From positions 434,001-498,000 of the forward strand of contig NZ_CP040018.1 of assembly GCF_005280255.1 (NCBI RefSeq): DNA of 64,000 bases. The letters run 5' to 3'. The translations under genes were made by a program, and so were the position numbers. The DNA comes from Arthrobacter sp. 24S4-2. GTDB taxonomy: Bacteria > Actinomycetota > Actinomycetes > Actinomycetales > Micrococcaceae. Positions within the stretch are counted from its first letter, which is position 1. Each line of letters begins with the position of its first letter. Of the stretch, positions 8,796 through 17,845 are shown in pieces. The notes below the pieces were generated by a model. It did no database searches, had not been told where the DNA came from, and worked only from the letters and a program-made list of their open reading frames with translations.

Positions 8796-9827
8796 ATGGG
8801 CCGAGATCAGGTGCACCCGTCAAGGGATGACGACGGCGGTTCTGCCGCCCCCGAAGGGATTGTGGTGGGCGTGGACGGTTCCGACCATAGCCAGTGCGCC
8901 CTCGTGTGGGCCGCCCGCGAAGCTGAACGCCGCCGCCGGCCCCTGCACATCGTGACCGCATACTCCGTGCCGATCTTCGCCGCGTCCGGGCTGGACGGCG
9001 GCTACGCCACGGTTGATGACTCGGTGATCCGCGAGGGCGCCGAGGCCATCCTCAAGCAGGCCATGGACAAGGTGGCCCCGTACGACATCGACGTTGACGC
9101 CTCCGTGGAGAACGGCGACGCCTCCGGCGTGCTGCTGGAGATGTCCGAAACCGCGGAACTCCTGGTGTTCGGCACCAGGGGCCGCGGCGGTTTCGTGGGC
9201 AGGCTCCTGGGATCGGTCAGCAGCGCCCTGCCGGCACACGCGAAATGCCCCACGGTCACCGTGCCGCTGATCTGCGCAGACCGCCTGGGGGAGACCACGG
9301 ACGACAAACATATCAAGGCCGAGCAGGCCAAGTCCGGCCACCAGGCGGTGGAGCACGTGGTGGTAGTGGGCGTTGACGGTTCCGAGCAGGCCCGCGTGGC
9401 CGTGCTGGAGGCGGCGGACCAGGCCGAACGGCTCGGTGCGCCGCTGCGCGTGGTGTGCGCCGTGCCCCAGTACAGCGGGTCGCTGGCGTGGGTCCCCGCG
9501 CCGATGGACAGGGAAGCGCTGTTCGCGGACATCCGGGTCCAGCTGGAGGCAGGAGTGGCCTGGCTGAAGAGCCACTACCCCAAACTGACTGTGGAGACCC
9601 GGCTCGTGGACGGTTCCCCTGTTGAGGTGCTCGTGCAGGAAAGCCGGCACGTGGAACTCGTGGTGGTGGGAACGCGCGGCCACGGCGGATTCGCCGGGAT
9701 GCTGCTGGGCTCGACGTCGGACGGCATTCTTCACCACGCCAAGGCGCCCGTGCTGGTGGTACCGGACAGGGAAGACCCGCGGCTCGCGGACCGTGCCAGC
9801 TTCGGTCCGATGCTCGGCGCAGCCTAG
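8796..9827 (+). CDS. Tandem universal stress protein (two UspA domains)
   Basis: 343 residues holding two UspA domains (about 25-160 and 185-335). Each opens with a strand ending GVDGS (IVVGVDGSDHS and VVVGVDGSEQA) and closes with the ATP-binding signature: GTRGRGGFVGRLLGSVSSAL and GTRGHGGFAGMLLGSTSDGI. These are nucleotide-binding Usp domains of the kind induced by stress or dormancy in actinobacteria. The ATG has GAGGAGG 8 bases upstream. The next gene, a PEP-synthase-like enzyme, follows in the same direction after 75 bases, so the pair may be co-transcribed. Confidence 0.9.
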   Translation: MGRDQVHPSRDDDGGSAAPEGIVVGVDGSDHSQCALVWAAREAERRRRPLHIVTAYSVPIFAASGLDGGYATVDDSVIREGAEAILKQAMDKVAPYDIDVDASVENGDASGVLLEMSETAELLVFGTRGRGGFVGRLLGSVSSALPAHAKCPTVTVPLICADRLGETTDDKHIKAEQAKSGHQAVEHVVVVGVDGSEQARVAVLEAADQAERLGAPLRVVCAVPQYSGSLAWVPAPMDREALFADIRVQLEAGVAWLKSHYPKLTVETRLVDGSPVEVLVQESRHVELVVVGTRGHGGFAGMLLGSTSDGILHHAKAPVLVVPDREDPRLADRASFGPMLGAA

Positions 9828-9902
9828 TCCGTCCGCTTAACACATTGGCTGGGCCCTGCCTGGTCCGCCCGGCAATACCGTCCCCAAATCAGGAGGCCAG
9901 TG

Positions 9903-12634
9903 GTGAACCAGACCAGCATCCCAGCAGGGTCCCAGGACGGGCTGGTGCTGGGCCTGGAGCTGATCAACGCCGGCATGCTGGCCCGCGTGGGCGGCAAGGC
10001 TGCCAACCTCGGGGAGACCACCGGTGCCGGACTTCCCGTCCCGCCCGGGTTCTGCCTAACCACGGACGCGTACCGTCGGGCTGTTGTCCCCGCGGGGCTG
10101 GAGGACGTGCACCGCGGCTTGGCGGCCACAGGGTCCGGTGACCTCCAGGCCTTGGCGGACCTCGCCGCCCGCGCCCGTGAGCTCATCCTCGGCGTGGACA
10201 TTCCGGCGGAGATTGCCGACGCCGTCCGGACGTCCTATGCGGCGCTGGGGACCGACGTTCCGGTCGCCGTGAGGTCCTCGGCAACGGCCGAGGACCTTCC
10301 GTTCGCAAGCTTTGCCGGCCAGCAGGACACTTACCTCAATGTTGTGGGCGGGGACGCCGTGCTGGCGGCTGTCCGGCAGTGCTGGGCCTCGCTGTGGACC
10401 GACCGGGCGGTGGCCTACCGGGCCACGCACGGCATCAGCCCTGCAACGGTGGCGCTCGCGGTAGTGGTCCAGCGCATGGTGGATGCCTCCGTGGCCGGGG
10501 TCCTGTTCACGGCGAACCCGGTGACCGGAAGACGCCGCGAGGCCGTGATCGATGCCAGCCCGGGGCTGGGCGAGGCAGTGGTTTCCGGTGCGGTGAACCC
10601 GGACCACTTCGTGGTGGACGCAGCCACCAACGAGATCCTGGAGCGCCGGCCGGGGGACAAACGCATCGCCATCCGGCCGCTGCCTGGCGGAGGCACCGAG
10701 CGGATCAGCCTCGCCGCGGATTCCGCCCCGTCCCTAAGCGACGCCCAGATCAGGGAACTGACGGCGCTGGGCAGCCGTGTGGAGCGGCATTACGGGGCGC
10801 CGCAGGACATTGAATGGGCCATCGACGGCGCGGACAAGCTCTGGCTGACGCAGTCCCGTCCCATCACCACGCTGTACCCCTGCCGGACGTCCGTCCGGAC
10901 CTGCCGGCACCGGAGGGGACTCGCCTCTACCTGTGTTTCAGCCTGGCCCAAGGACTCACGCGCCCCCTCACCCCGATGGGCATGGCCGGATTCCGCCTGA
11001 TCGCATCCTCGGCGGCCCGCGCAGCAGGTTTCGACGTTCCGGATCCCCGCAACGGACCGGCCCCGTACCGGCAGGCAGGGCTGCGCCTCTTCTTCGACCT
11101 CACAGCGGTTATCCGCAGCAGTGTGGGCCGCGCCTTTGTACCCCGTGTCTTCGACGTTATGGAAGCCAGGTCTGCCGCGGTGCTCCGCGGGCTGTTTGAC
11201 GACCCCAGGTTCACCGTCACCAACAGGTCCCCGTGGCGGGTCCTGAAGCACGTGGGTCCGGTGGCGGCGAAGGCCAGGGTGCCGGAGTCCTTGCTGCGTG
11301 CGCTGATCCGCCCGGAAGCGGCGCTCCGCAGGGCGGACGGAATCGGCGAACAGCTCAGGGCTGCCCTCGTGGTTCCAGCCAACGCCACACCGGCGGAGCG
11401 GCTGAACCACGCAGAACGTGTGCTCGGCGGCGAGCTCTTCCGGATCGTGCCCGGCGTGCTACCGCTGCCGGCGCTGGGGTTTGCTTTGCTGGCGGTCGCC
11501 GGGAAGCTGGCCGGGAGGAGCCCCGAATCCGGTGCCCTGCAGGCTGTGCTGCGCGGGCTCCCCAACAACGTGACCACGGAGATGGACCTTGCACTGTGGC
11601 AGCTGGCCACGGACATCCGCACCGAGCCTGCCGCCGTCGCAGTATTTGAGGAGTCGTCGCCGCCGGAACTGGCGCGGCGCTACCGCGCCGGTGAGCTGCC
11701 CGCCGTCGTGCAGTCCGGGCTGGCCGGATTCCTGGCACGGTACGGCCACAGGGCCGTCGCTGAAATCGACCTCGGCTTGCCCCGCTGGTCCGAGGACTCC
11801 GGGCACATCCTCGGAGTCCTCGCGAACTACCTCAAACTCGACGATCCGGCCCTCGCACCTGACAGGCAGTTCGCCAAGGCTGCCCGCGAGGCGGACGCCC
11901 AGATCGAACGGCTTGTGGCCAGGGCGGGGGAGAAGGGCGGGCCGATGGGCAGGCTGCGCGCCCGGCTGGTGAGGGGCGCGCTGAAGCGGACCCGCATGTT
12001 TGCCGGCCTGCGCGAACTGCCGAAATACCACCTTGTGGAGGGCCTGGCCTTCGTGCGGCAACAGCTTTCGGCAGTGGGGGCGGAGCTCGCCGCGGCCGGC
12101 CGCATCACCGACGCCGATGACATCTTCTTCCTGGACTTCGCCGAAGCCCACCGCGGCCTGGCCGGTGCGGCGCTCCACGGGATCGTGGCCGAGCGCCGGG
12201 AGTCCTACGACGCCGAACTGGGCCGCCGCCGCATTCCCCGGGTGCTGCTTTCGGACGGAACGGAACCTGAAGCGCTGCAGCCCCGCGGAGGTACAGCGGC
12301 GGAAGCAGCCGCCGGCCTGCTGTCCGGAACGCCGGCGTCGTCCGGCACCGCCACCGCGAAGGCCCGTGTCATTCTCGACCCGCAGGGTGCGCAGCTGGAG
12401 CCGGGCGAAATCCTCGTGGCACCCTCAACGGATCCGGGCTGGACGCCATTGTTCCTCACCGCCGGCGGGCTCGTGATGGAGATGGGCGGCCCAAACTCCC
12501 ATGGGGCAGTCGTGGCCCGCGAGTACGGCATTCCCGCCGTCGTCGGCGTCCCCGACGCTACTGTGGCCATCAGTACCGGTGAGGTTATTACGGTCGATGG
12601 CGGGGCCGGCACCGTCACGCCCGCCAAAGGCTGA
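9903..12634 (+). CDS. PEP synthase / rifampin-phosphotransferase-like enzyme, reading frame broken at 10877
   Basis: Three-domain PEP-utilising enzyme of about 910 residues: N-terminal ATP-grasp (GGKAANLGETTGAG, then RSSATAEDLPFASFAGQQDT and DIEWAID), a central helical part, and a C-terminal phospho-His swivel domain with GGPNSHGAVVAREYGIPA. The frame is lost at TACCCCTGCC (10876-10885): one extra C in the run would join QSRPITTLYP to LPDVRPDLPAPEG without loss. Upstream and downstream halves are both well conserved, so this is one gene with a lost base. It could be a pyruvate-water dikinase homologue or an antibiotic phosphotransferase; sequence alone does not decide. GTG 9903 is 6 bases after AGGAGG; GTG 9900 is the alternative. 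Confidence 0.82.
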
Positions 12635-12753
12635 AGGACTGCCGGGACGGCTACCTGAAAGGCCTCCGGCGTGCTCCCCAAAGGGGGTGTACCGCGGGTG
12701 CCCGAGGCGTACTCTGGAATCAATAAGCTGCATTGTTGGAGCGGAGTGTTGTC

Positions 12754-14025
12754 ATGACCAGAAAATGGCTGCGGTGGATGCCCGCCGTGGCCGTCCCCGC
12801 CGTTATTGCCGCCGCCGCGTTGGCCGGGTCCGTGCCCGCCAGCGCAGGGGACCCGTTGCCCGCCAAGAGCCCCGCAGAGGTTCTGGCGCTGGTGGCGCAC
12901 CACTCTGCCCCGTCCCTTTCCGGGACGCTGGAGCAGACATCCCAGATCGGCCTACCCGAGGTCCCGAACGCCGGCCCCACGTCAAGCAGCGGCGCAGCAG
13001 CCGCGCTGGAGCTCCTGGGCGGCCCGCACACGGCCCGGGTGTTCCTGGACGGAACCAGCAAGATGCGCATCCAGGTGCTGGACCGCCTCGCGGAGCGCAA
13101 TGCCGTGCGGAACGGTGACCAGGTGTGGCTGTATAACTCCAAGGACAACACCGCCACCCATCTGACGCTCCCTTCAGACCCCGGGCAACACATGAGTTCC
13201 GGCCAGAACAAGCATCTGGAAACCGGAACCGACGGTGTGATGCCCACGCCGGAGGACCTGGCCGCACGTCTGCTTGCCGCCGCTGACCCTACTACTGAAA
13301 TTGCGGTCCTCCCGGAGGTCAACGTTGCTGGCCGGGCCGCCTACAACCTGATGATCACGCCGCGGACGGAGGGCACGTTGATCGGCTCTGTGGCCATTGC
13401 GGTTGATGGCCAGAGCGGCCTGCCGCTCAGCGTCGAACTGAAGGCCCGCGGACAGGCAGAGCCGGCCTTCAGGCTGGCGTTCACTAGCCTGTCGCTCGAG
13501 GCGCCGGACGCTTCCCTGTTCGCGTTCAGCCCGCCGCCGGGCGCCATGGTGAAGGAAGCGGAAGTCCCCGCCCACGGCACGGGACACCTGCCGGGACGCG
13601 TGCCCGACCCTAGCACGGAAAGTGGCATTGTGCCGGACACTACGGTTCCTGAGGCTACCGTTCCCGAAGCAGTCGCTCCTGACGCAGTGGTTCCCAACGC
13701 AGTGGTTCCTGACGCAGTGGTTCCCAACGCAGTGGTTCCTGACGCAGTGGTTCCTGGTCACCGGGATCCGAATGGCGGGCTCCCGCGGCCTACGGTTACC
13801 GGAAGCGGATGGGAGAGCGTGGTGGAAATCCCCGCCAGCCCGGCCACCGCGGAAGCTGGCGCCATGCTGTCCAGTGATCCGCTGCTGCAACAGGCCGCAC
13901 TTGCGGTGCCAGGCGGACGGTTGTTCAGCACCGCCGTCGTGAATGTCCTGTTTACCGATGATGGCCGCGTCTTCGCCGGCTCTGTGCCCGCGGAGCGCCT
14001 GCTTACCGCTGCTGCCGCGCGGTGA
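12754..14025 (+). CDS. LolA/RseB-like extracytoplasmic protein
   Basis: A 423-residue exported protein. A signal peptide (residues 1-28) precedes a region resembling the LolA/MucB lipoprotein-carrier fold, with ARVFLDGTSKMRIQVLDR and NGDQVWLYNSKDNT near residues 90-130. A repeat tract of VVPNAVVPDA units (about 310-335) forms a spacer before the C-terminal part. It overlaps the ABC ATPase by 4 bases (GTGA at 14022), and an ABC permease follows, so it is probably the outer-face partner of that transporter. ATG 12754 is chosen because GGAG lies 7 bases upstream. Confidence 0.72.
   Translation: MTRKWLRWMPAVAVPAVIAAAALAGSVPASAGDPLPAKSPAEVLALVAHHSAPSLSGTLEQTSQIGLPEVPNAGPTSSSGAAAALELLGGPHTARVFLDGTSKMRIQVLDRLAERNAVRNGDQVWLYNSKDNTATHLTLPSDPGQHMSSGQNKHLETGTDGVMPTPEDLAARLLAAADPTTEIAVLPEVNVAGRAAYNLMITPRTEGTLIGSVAIAVDGQSGLPLSVELKARGQAEPAFRLAFTSLSLEAPDASLFAFSPPPGAMVKEAEVPAHGTGHLPGRVPDPSTESGIVPDTTVPEATVPEAVAPDAVVPNAVVPDAVVPNAVVPDAVVPGHRDPNGGLPRPTVTGSGWESVVEIPASPATAEAGAMLSSDPLLQQAALAVPGGRLFSTAVVNVLFTDDGRVFAGSVPAERLLTAAAAR
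13681..13755 (+). repeat. In-frame tandem repeat encoding VVPDA/VVPNA units
   Basis: A 30-bp unit repeats at 13681-13710 and 13711-13740 with half a unit at 13741-13755. It is built of 15-bp halves (GACGCAGTGGTTCC and AACGCAGTGGTTCC). It encodes alternating DAVVP and NAVVP and sits in the spacer of the LolA-like protein, where length may vary between strains. Confidence 0.9.
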
Positions 14026-15104
14026 CAGCCGCCGGCCGAACCGCCCACCTTGCCGTAGGCGACCTTGCCATAGAAACGCGCGGCCTCAGCAAACGGTTCG
14101 GCCACCAGCTGGCGGTGGACGGCGTCGACCTGACCGTTCCGAGGGGATCCGTCTTTGGCTTCCTGGGGCCGAACGGCTCCGGCAAAACCACCACCATCCG
14201 CATGATGCTGGGCCTTGCCGGTGCCACGGAAGGTTCCGTGCGGGTGCTGGGCCTGGAGATGCCGGACCGTTTCCACGAGGTCCTGCCGCGGGTGGGCGCC
14301 CTGGTGGAAGGCCCGGCGTTCTACCCGTTCCTGTCCGGGCCGGCCAATCTTCGGCGCCTCGATGCGGCCGACCCCTATGCTGCGGCTTCCACGCGCGGGG
14401 CCCGGGTGGCATCCGCCCTGGAGCGGGTGGGCCTCACGCACGCCGCCGGGAAGAAGGTCCGCGCGTATTCGCTGGGCATGAAGCAGCGCCTGGGCATCGC
14501 CAACGCGCTGCTCTCGCCCCGGGACCTGCTGGTCCTCGACGAACCAACCAACGGGCTGGACCCGCAGGGCACCCGCGAAGTCCGCTCCCTGGTCCGCTCG
14601 CTCGCGGCCGACGGTGCCACGGTTTTCGTCTCCAGCCACCTTCTGGCCGAAGTGGAACAGATCTGCACGCACGCGGCCGTGATGAGCGCAGGGCGGCTGG
14701 TGGCGCAGGGAACGCTCCCTGAGTTGCGCGACGCGGGCAACGCCCGGATCCGCCTCGTAACGCCCGACGCCGGCCTGGCCGAGGGCGTCTTCGCCACGTT
14801 GGGCATGACTCCTGTGGGAGGCCGGAACAACGGCGCGCTGCTGTTCGCGGCCTCAGGGACCGGCGCCGGCGCCGGAGCCGCAGCCGTTCCTGCAACCGCC
14901 GGTGGCGCGATTACCGGTCCCGCAGCTGCCGGCCCCGCAACGGCCGCCGGTGGCGTCCCAAGCGGCGGTGAAGTGGAACCGGAAGCCGTGGTGGCTGCCC
15001 TGGTCGCTGCCGGGGTGCGGGTCCGCGGCTTTGCGGTGGAACAGGGCAGCCTCGAAGACCGCTTTGTGGCGCTGACGGGGGAGGGGTTCGACATTGCCCA
15101 ATAG
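14022..15104 (+). CDS. ABC transporter ATP-binding protein
   Basis: Cytoplasmic ATPase of an ABC-2 type exporter, 360 residues. Walker A GPNGSGKTT, signature YSLGMKQRLGIANALL, Walker B DLLVLDEPTNGLDPQG and the switch His in FVSSHLLAEVE are all intact. After the ATPase core (about residue 235) comes an Ala/Gly-rich low-complexity linker (about 280-325) and a short conserved end. The GTG start overlaps the LolA-like stop, and its own stop lies inside the permease gene, so the three genes are translationally coupled. Confidence 0.93.
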   Translation: MTAAGRTAHLAVGDLAIETRGLSKRFGHQLAVDGVDLTVPRGSVFGFLGPNGSGKTTTIRMMLGLAGATEGSVRVLGLEMPDRFHEVLPRVGALVEGPAFYPFLSGPANLRRLDAADPYAAASTRGARVASALERVGLTHAAGKKVRAYSLGMKQRLGIANALLSPRDLLVLDEPTNGLDPQGTREVRSLVRSLAADGATVFVSSHLLAEVEQICTHAAVMSAGRLVAQGTLPELRDAGNARIRLVTPDAGLAEGVFATLGMTPVGGRNNGALLFAASGTGAGAGAAAVPATAGGAITGPAAAGPATAAGGVPSGGEVEPEAVVAALVAAGVRVRGFAVEQGSLEDRFVALTGEGFDIAQ

Positions 15105-15999
15105 AGATGTCGCGGCTGCAGCGGTGGACGGCACCCGCGCTGCCGCAGATGACACCGGAGCGGAGCCAGCGGCGGGCAGAGCCTCCTCCGGATGGCCGCT
15201 GCTGGCGTCGGAGCTGACTGTCCTTTTCCGCCGGCGCCGCACGTGGGCGATGCTGTTGGCGCTCGCAGCCGTGCCGGTGCTGATGGCCGTCGCCGTGCGG
15301 CTCTCCTCGGCTGTGCCTCCAGGCCGTGGCCCGGCGTTCCTCGACAGGATCACCCAGAACGGGCTCTTTGTGGGTGTCACGGCGATGCTGGTCTGCGTGC
15401 CGCTGTTCCTGCCGCTTACGGTGGGCGTCGTGGCAGGAGACACGATTGCCGGCGAGGCGGGACTGGGGACGCTGCGTTATCTTCTGCTTGCACCGGCCGG
15501 CAGGGTGCGCCTTTTGCTGGTCAAATATGCGGGTGCAGCCGCCTTCTGCGTGGTGGCCCCGCTCGTTGTGGCGCTGGCCGGTGCCGGCATCGGTGCGGTG
15601 CTGTTCCCGGTGGGTCCAGTGACACTGCTGTCCGGGGATGTGATCACGCCGGCGGAAGCGGTGGTGCGGCTGCTGCTCGTGGCCGCGTATCTGACCGTGT
15701 CGCTGCTGGGGCTCTCTGCCGTCGGGCTGTTCCTCTCCACCTTGACGGATGTGCCGGTGGGGGCCATGGCGGCCACCATTGTGGCGTCGGTGGTGTCCCA
15801 GGTGCTGGGTGAGCTGCCCCAGCTGGAGTGGCTGCACCCGTGGCTGTTCAGCCACTACTGGTTCGGTTTCGCCGACTTGCTCCGCCAGCCGATTGCCTGG
15901 GATTCCTTCGGCAGCAATGCCCTGCTGCAGGCCGGATACATCGCCGCCTTCGGCGCGCTCGCCTACGGCCGGTTCGTCACTAAGGACATCTTGTCCTAG
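15094..15999 (+). CDS. ABC-2 type transporter permease
   Basis: Membrane subunit for the preceding ATPase, 301 residues with six predicted membrane segments and no signal peptide. The LTVGVVAGDTIAGEAGLGTLRYLL stretch (residues about 108-132) is the conserved cytoplasmic coupling helix region of the ABC-2 family. A TTG start at 15094 follows GGGGAGGGG by about 7 bases and overlaps the ATPase stop. Substrate unknown; the linked LolA-like protein hints at a lipid or lipoprotein-like cargo (inference). Confidence 0.88.
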   Translation: MPNRDVAAAAVDGTRAAADDTGAEPAAGRASSGWPLLASELTVLFRRRRTWAMLLALAAVPVLMAVAVRLSSAVPPGRGPAFLDRITQNGLFVGVTAMLVCVPLFLPLTVGVVAGDTIAGEAGLGTLRYLLLAPAGRVRLLLVKYAGAAAFCVVAPLVVALAGAGIGAVLFPVGPVTLLSGDVITPAEAVVRLLLVAAYLTVSLLGLSAVGLFLSTLTDVPVGAMAATIVASVVSQVLGELPQLEWLHPWLFSHYWFGFADLLRQPIAWDSFGSNALLQAGYIAAFGALAYGRFVTKDILS

Positions 16000-16040
16000 G
16001 CGTTGTCCTGGACGCCGGCGGCCTGATCAAATCGGAGGAC

Positions 16041-17543
16041 TCAGTACCGGGCGACGACGGGGTGGAGCTGCATTCCGGCCATCCAGGCCAGATCCGTCAC
16101 CGTGATGCCGTCCTCCGGGTTGAGGGCCTGGACCACGCGCCCGCCGCCAAGGTAGATCGCCACGTGGTAGAAATCGGGGGCCGATCCCCAGACCAGGAGG
16201 TCACCGGGCTGCGCCTGGGAGAGCGGCACGTGCACGGGCGCTTGGGCGTACTGCTGGGCCGCCGTTCGGGGGAGGTACTTGCCGGCTGCTGCGAATGCGT
16301 TCTGCACCAGGCCTGAACAGTCGAAACCGAGCGGGCCAGAGCCGCCGTACTTGTAGAAGTAGGGGGAGCCTACCTTGCCCAGTGCCACCGAGATGGCGGT
16401 CTGGTTTGAGCCACCGGGCGACGGCGCGGGAACAGGGGCGGGTGCCGGAGCCGGGACGGCCGGTGCAGGGGTGACCGGTTCGGGCTGGGAGGGAGCAGCC
16501 GGCTGGGGTGCGGGCGCTGCGGGAGCAGGAGGAGCCGGCGCTGCGGGAGCAGGAGGAGCCGGCGCTGCGGGAGCAGGAGGAGCCGGCGCTGCGGGAGCAG
16601 GAGGAGCCGGCGCGGCCGGACCTGGTGCCGCCGGTGCCTGCGGCTGCTGTGCCGCAGGCCGGCCCTGGGGCACAGCGGCCTGCACCTCGGTCTGGGAGGT
16701 GGTCTGGGAGGTGGCCTGCGCGGCGGCCGCAGCGGTTACGGCAGCAAGACGCTCCTGGGCACGTTGACGGTCCAAGGCGTCCACCCGGGCTGATTCAAGG
16801 GCCACGGTGGTGTTCTTGAGGTTTGCGAGCTGGTCCACCAGCACGGTCCGCTGGGACTTGGCCTCGGACACGGCCTTCACCTGGGCCGCATTGGCGCGTT
16901 CGGCGTCCGCCTTCCGGTCTTCCGCGGCCCGGGCGGCGTCATCGGCGGCGTGGTTGGCATCCTCCGCCGCGGCGGTCAAGGACTTGGCCGCCGAGGCGGC
17001 ATTCTCGGCCGCTTCGAAAGCCCGGCTGCGGCTGGCGGAGATGGCTTCAAGGGTGGCAGCCTGCTCCAGGACTTCGCCCTTACCGCTGACAAAAGTGGTG
17101 AGGGTAGGGTTGAGCCCGCCGTTCCGGTACAGGTCCCCGGCGAGCTGTCCCACCTGCTTTCGGGTCTTGGCCTGCTCCGCCTCGGCTGATGCCGCCTTCG
17201 CGGACGCCAGCGTGGCCGCGTCCCGGCGGATCTCGAGGGTTACCAGGGCGTCACCGTAGGCGTTGTTGGCCTGCATAGCCGCGGCGAAGCTGGCTTCCTG
17301 GGCAGCGGCGGCGTCCGCCAGGATGCGATCGATCCGGGCGACCTGGTCCGCCGTCGCACTTTCACTGGCCTTGGCTGCCGCAATCTCTTCGGGAGACGGA
17401 ATCTCCGGTGACGCCGGAACGCTCACGGCGGGCATCGCTGCGCCCGGAAGCGGTGCGGCCTGAGCCGGCAGGGTGAGGGATCCGAGGAGTACGACGGCGG
17501 TGCACAGCACAGCCGCTTTGCGGCCGGATCCAGTCAAACCCAT
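16041..17543 (-). CDS. NlpC/P60 peptidoglycan endopeptidase with coiled-coil domain
   Basis: Secreted cell-wall hydrolase of 500 residues. Order: signal peptide (1-30), long Ala/Glu/Lys-rich coiled coil (about 45-255), Pro/Ala linker with repeated APAPPAPA units (about 300-370), then NlpC/P60 domain (about 385-500). The catalytic triad is visible: Cys in FDCSGLVQNAF, His in FYHVAIYLGGG and a polar third residue after GRVVQALN. The layout is that of RipA/CwlO-type enzymes, where the coiled coil responds to an FtsEX-like partner. ATG 17543 is 7 bases after GAGG; that ribosome site is part of a hairpin (see 17551-17581). It converges with the ABC permease. Confidence 0.92.
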   Translation of the reverse strand: MGLTGSGRKAAVLCTAVVLLGSLTLPAQAAPLPGAAMPAVSVPASPEIPSPEEIAAAKASESATADQVARIDRILADAAAAQEASFAAAMQANNAYGDALVTLEIRRDAATLASAKAASAEAEQAKTRKQVGQLAGDLYRNGGLNPTLTTFVSGKGEVLEQAATLEAISASRSRAFEAAENAASAAKSLTAAAEDANHAADDAARAAEDRKADAERANAAQVKAVSEAKSQRTVLVDQLANLKNTTVALESARVDALDRQRAQERLAAVTAAAAAQATSQTTSQTEVQAAVPQGRPAAQQPQAPAAPGPAAPAPPAPAAPAPPAPAAPAPPAPAAPAPPAPAAPAPQPAAPSQPEPVTPAPAVPAPAPAPVPAPSPGGSNQTAISVALGKVGSPYFYKYGGSGPLGFDCSGLVQNAFAAAGKYLPRTAAQQYAQAPVHVPLSQAQPGDLLVWGSAPDFYHVAIYLGGGRVVQALNPEDGITVTDLAWMAGMQLHPVVARY

Positions 17544-17550
17544 CAAGTAA

Positions 17551-17581
17551 CCTCGCAGCAGTCAGGCTGGAATGAGCGAGG
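17551..17581 (-). promoter_or_regulatory. Hairpin that pairs with the ribosome site of the NlpC/P60 gene
   Basis: On the minus strand CCTCGC (from 17581) and GCGAGG (to 17551) form a perfect 6-bp stem with a 19-base loop. The second arm contains the GAGG ribosome site. Such a structure could control translation. Actinobacterial NlpC/P60 and Rpf genes are often under the ydaO c-di-AMP riboswitch, but I could not match its conserved core here, so only the hairpin is claimed. Confidence 0.4.
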
Positions 17582-17679
17582 AGTTTGAACTATTCACCCG
17601 TGGTTTCACAAGTAGATGCCCCGCTGCGGATGACCCAGCACACCCGAGGCTACGTGGCCAGCAGCAACTTTGGCAACAC

Positions 17680-17724
17680 TGGTCACACCAATAACATAAA
17701 CAACAACGATGTTATTTGGTCACA
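17680..17724. promoter_or_regulatory. Dyad with flanking direct repeats between divergent envelope genes
   Basis: AATAACAT (17690-17697) and ATGTTATT (17709-17716) are a perfect 8-bp inverted repeat with an 11-base loop. Identical TGGTCACA octamers sit at 17680-17687 and 17717-17724. The site is AT-rich in a GC-rich setting and lies midway in the 302-base gap between the NlpC/P60 gene and the beta-propeller gene, a good position for a shared operator. The regulator is unknown. The rest of the gap shows no gene. Confidence 0.45.
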
Positions 17725-17845
17725 TTGGTGTTCGGCGTGTCGGCAAAGGATTTGAACAAGTAGTCGCCACGCTAGCGGCCGTATTGACGCCGGATCTAGC
17801 CTGATCGGGACTGGGACGTGTTCACTTCGGGCAGGGGGATTCCTC

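Noticed and set aside
10814..12634. A separate second PEP-utilising gene
   Set aside because: Its N-terminal text before PLPDVRPD has no homology, and restoring one C joins it smoothly to the upstream frame; one gene is the simpler reading.
17544..17845. ydaO c-di-AMP riboswitch before the NlpC/P60 gene
   Set aside because: The conserved core could not be matched by eye; only the hairpin over the ribosome site is reported.
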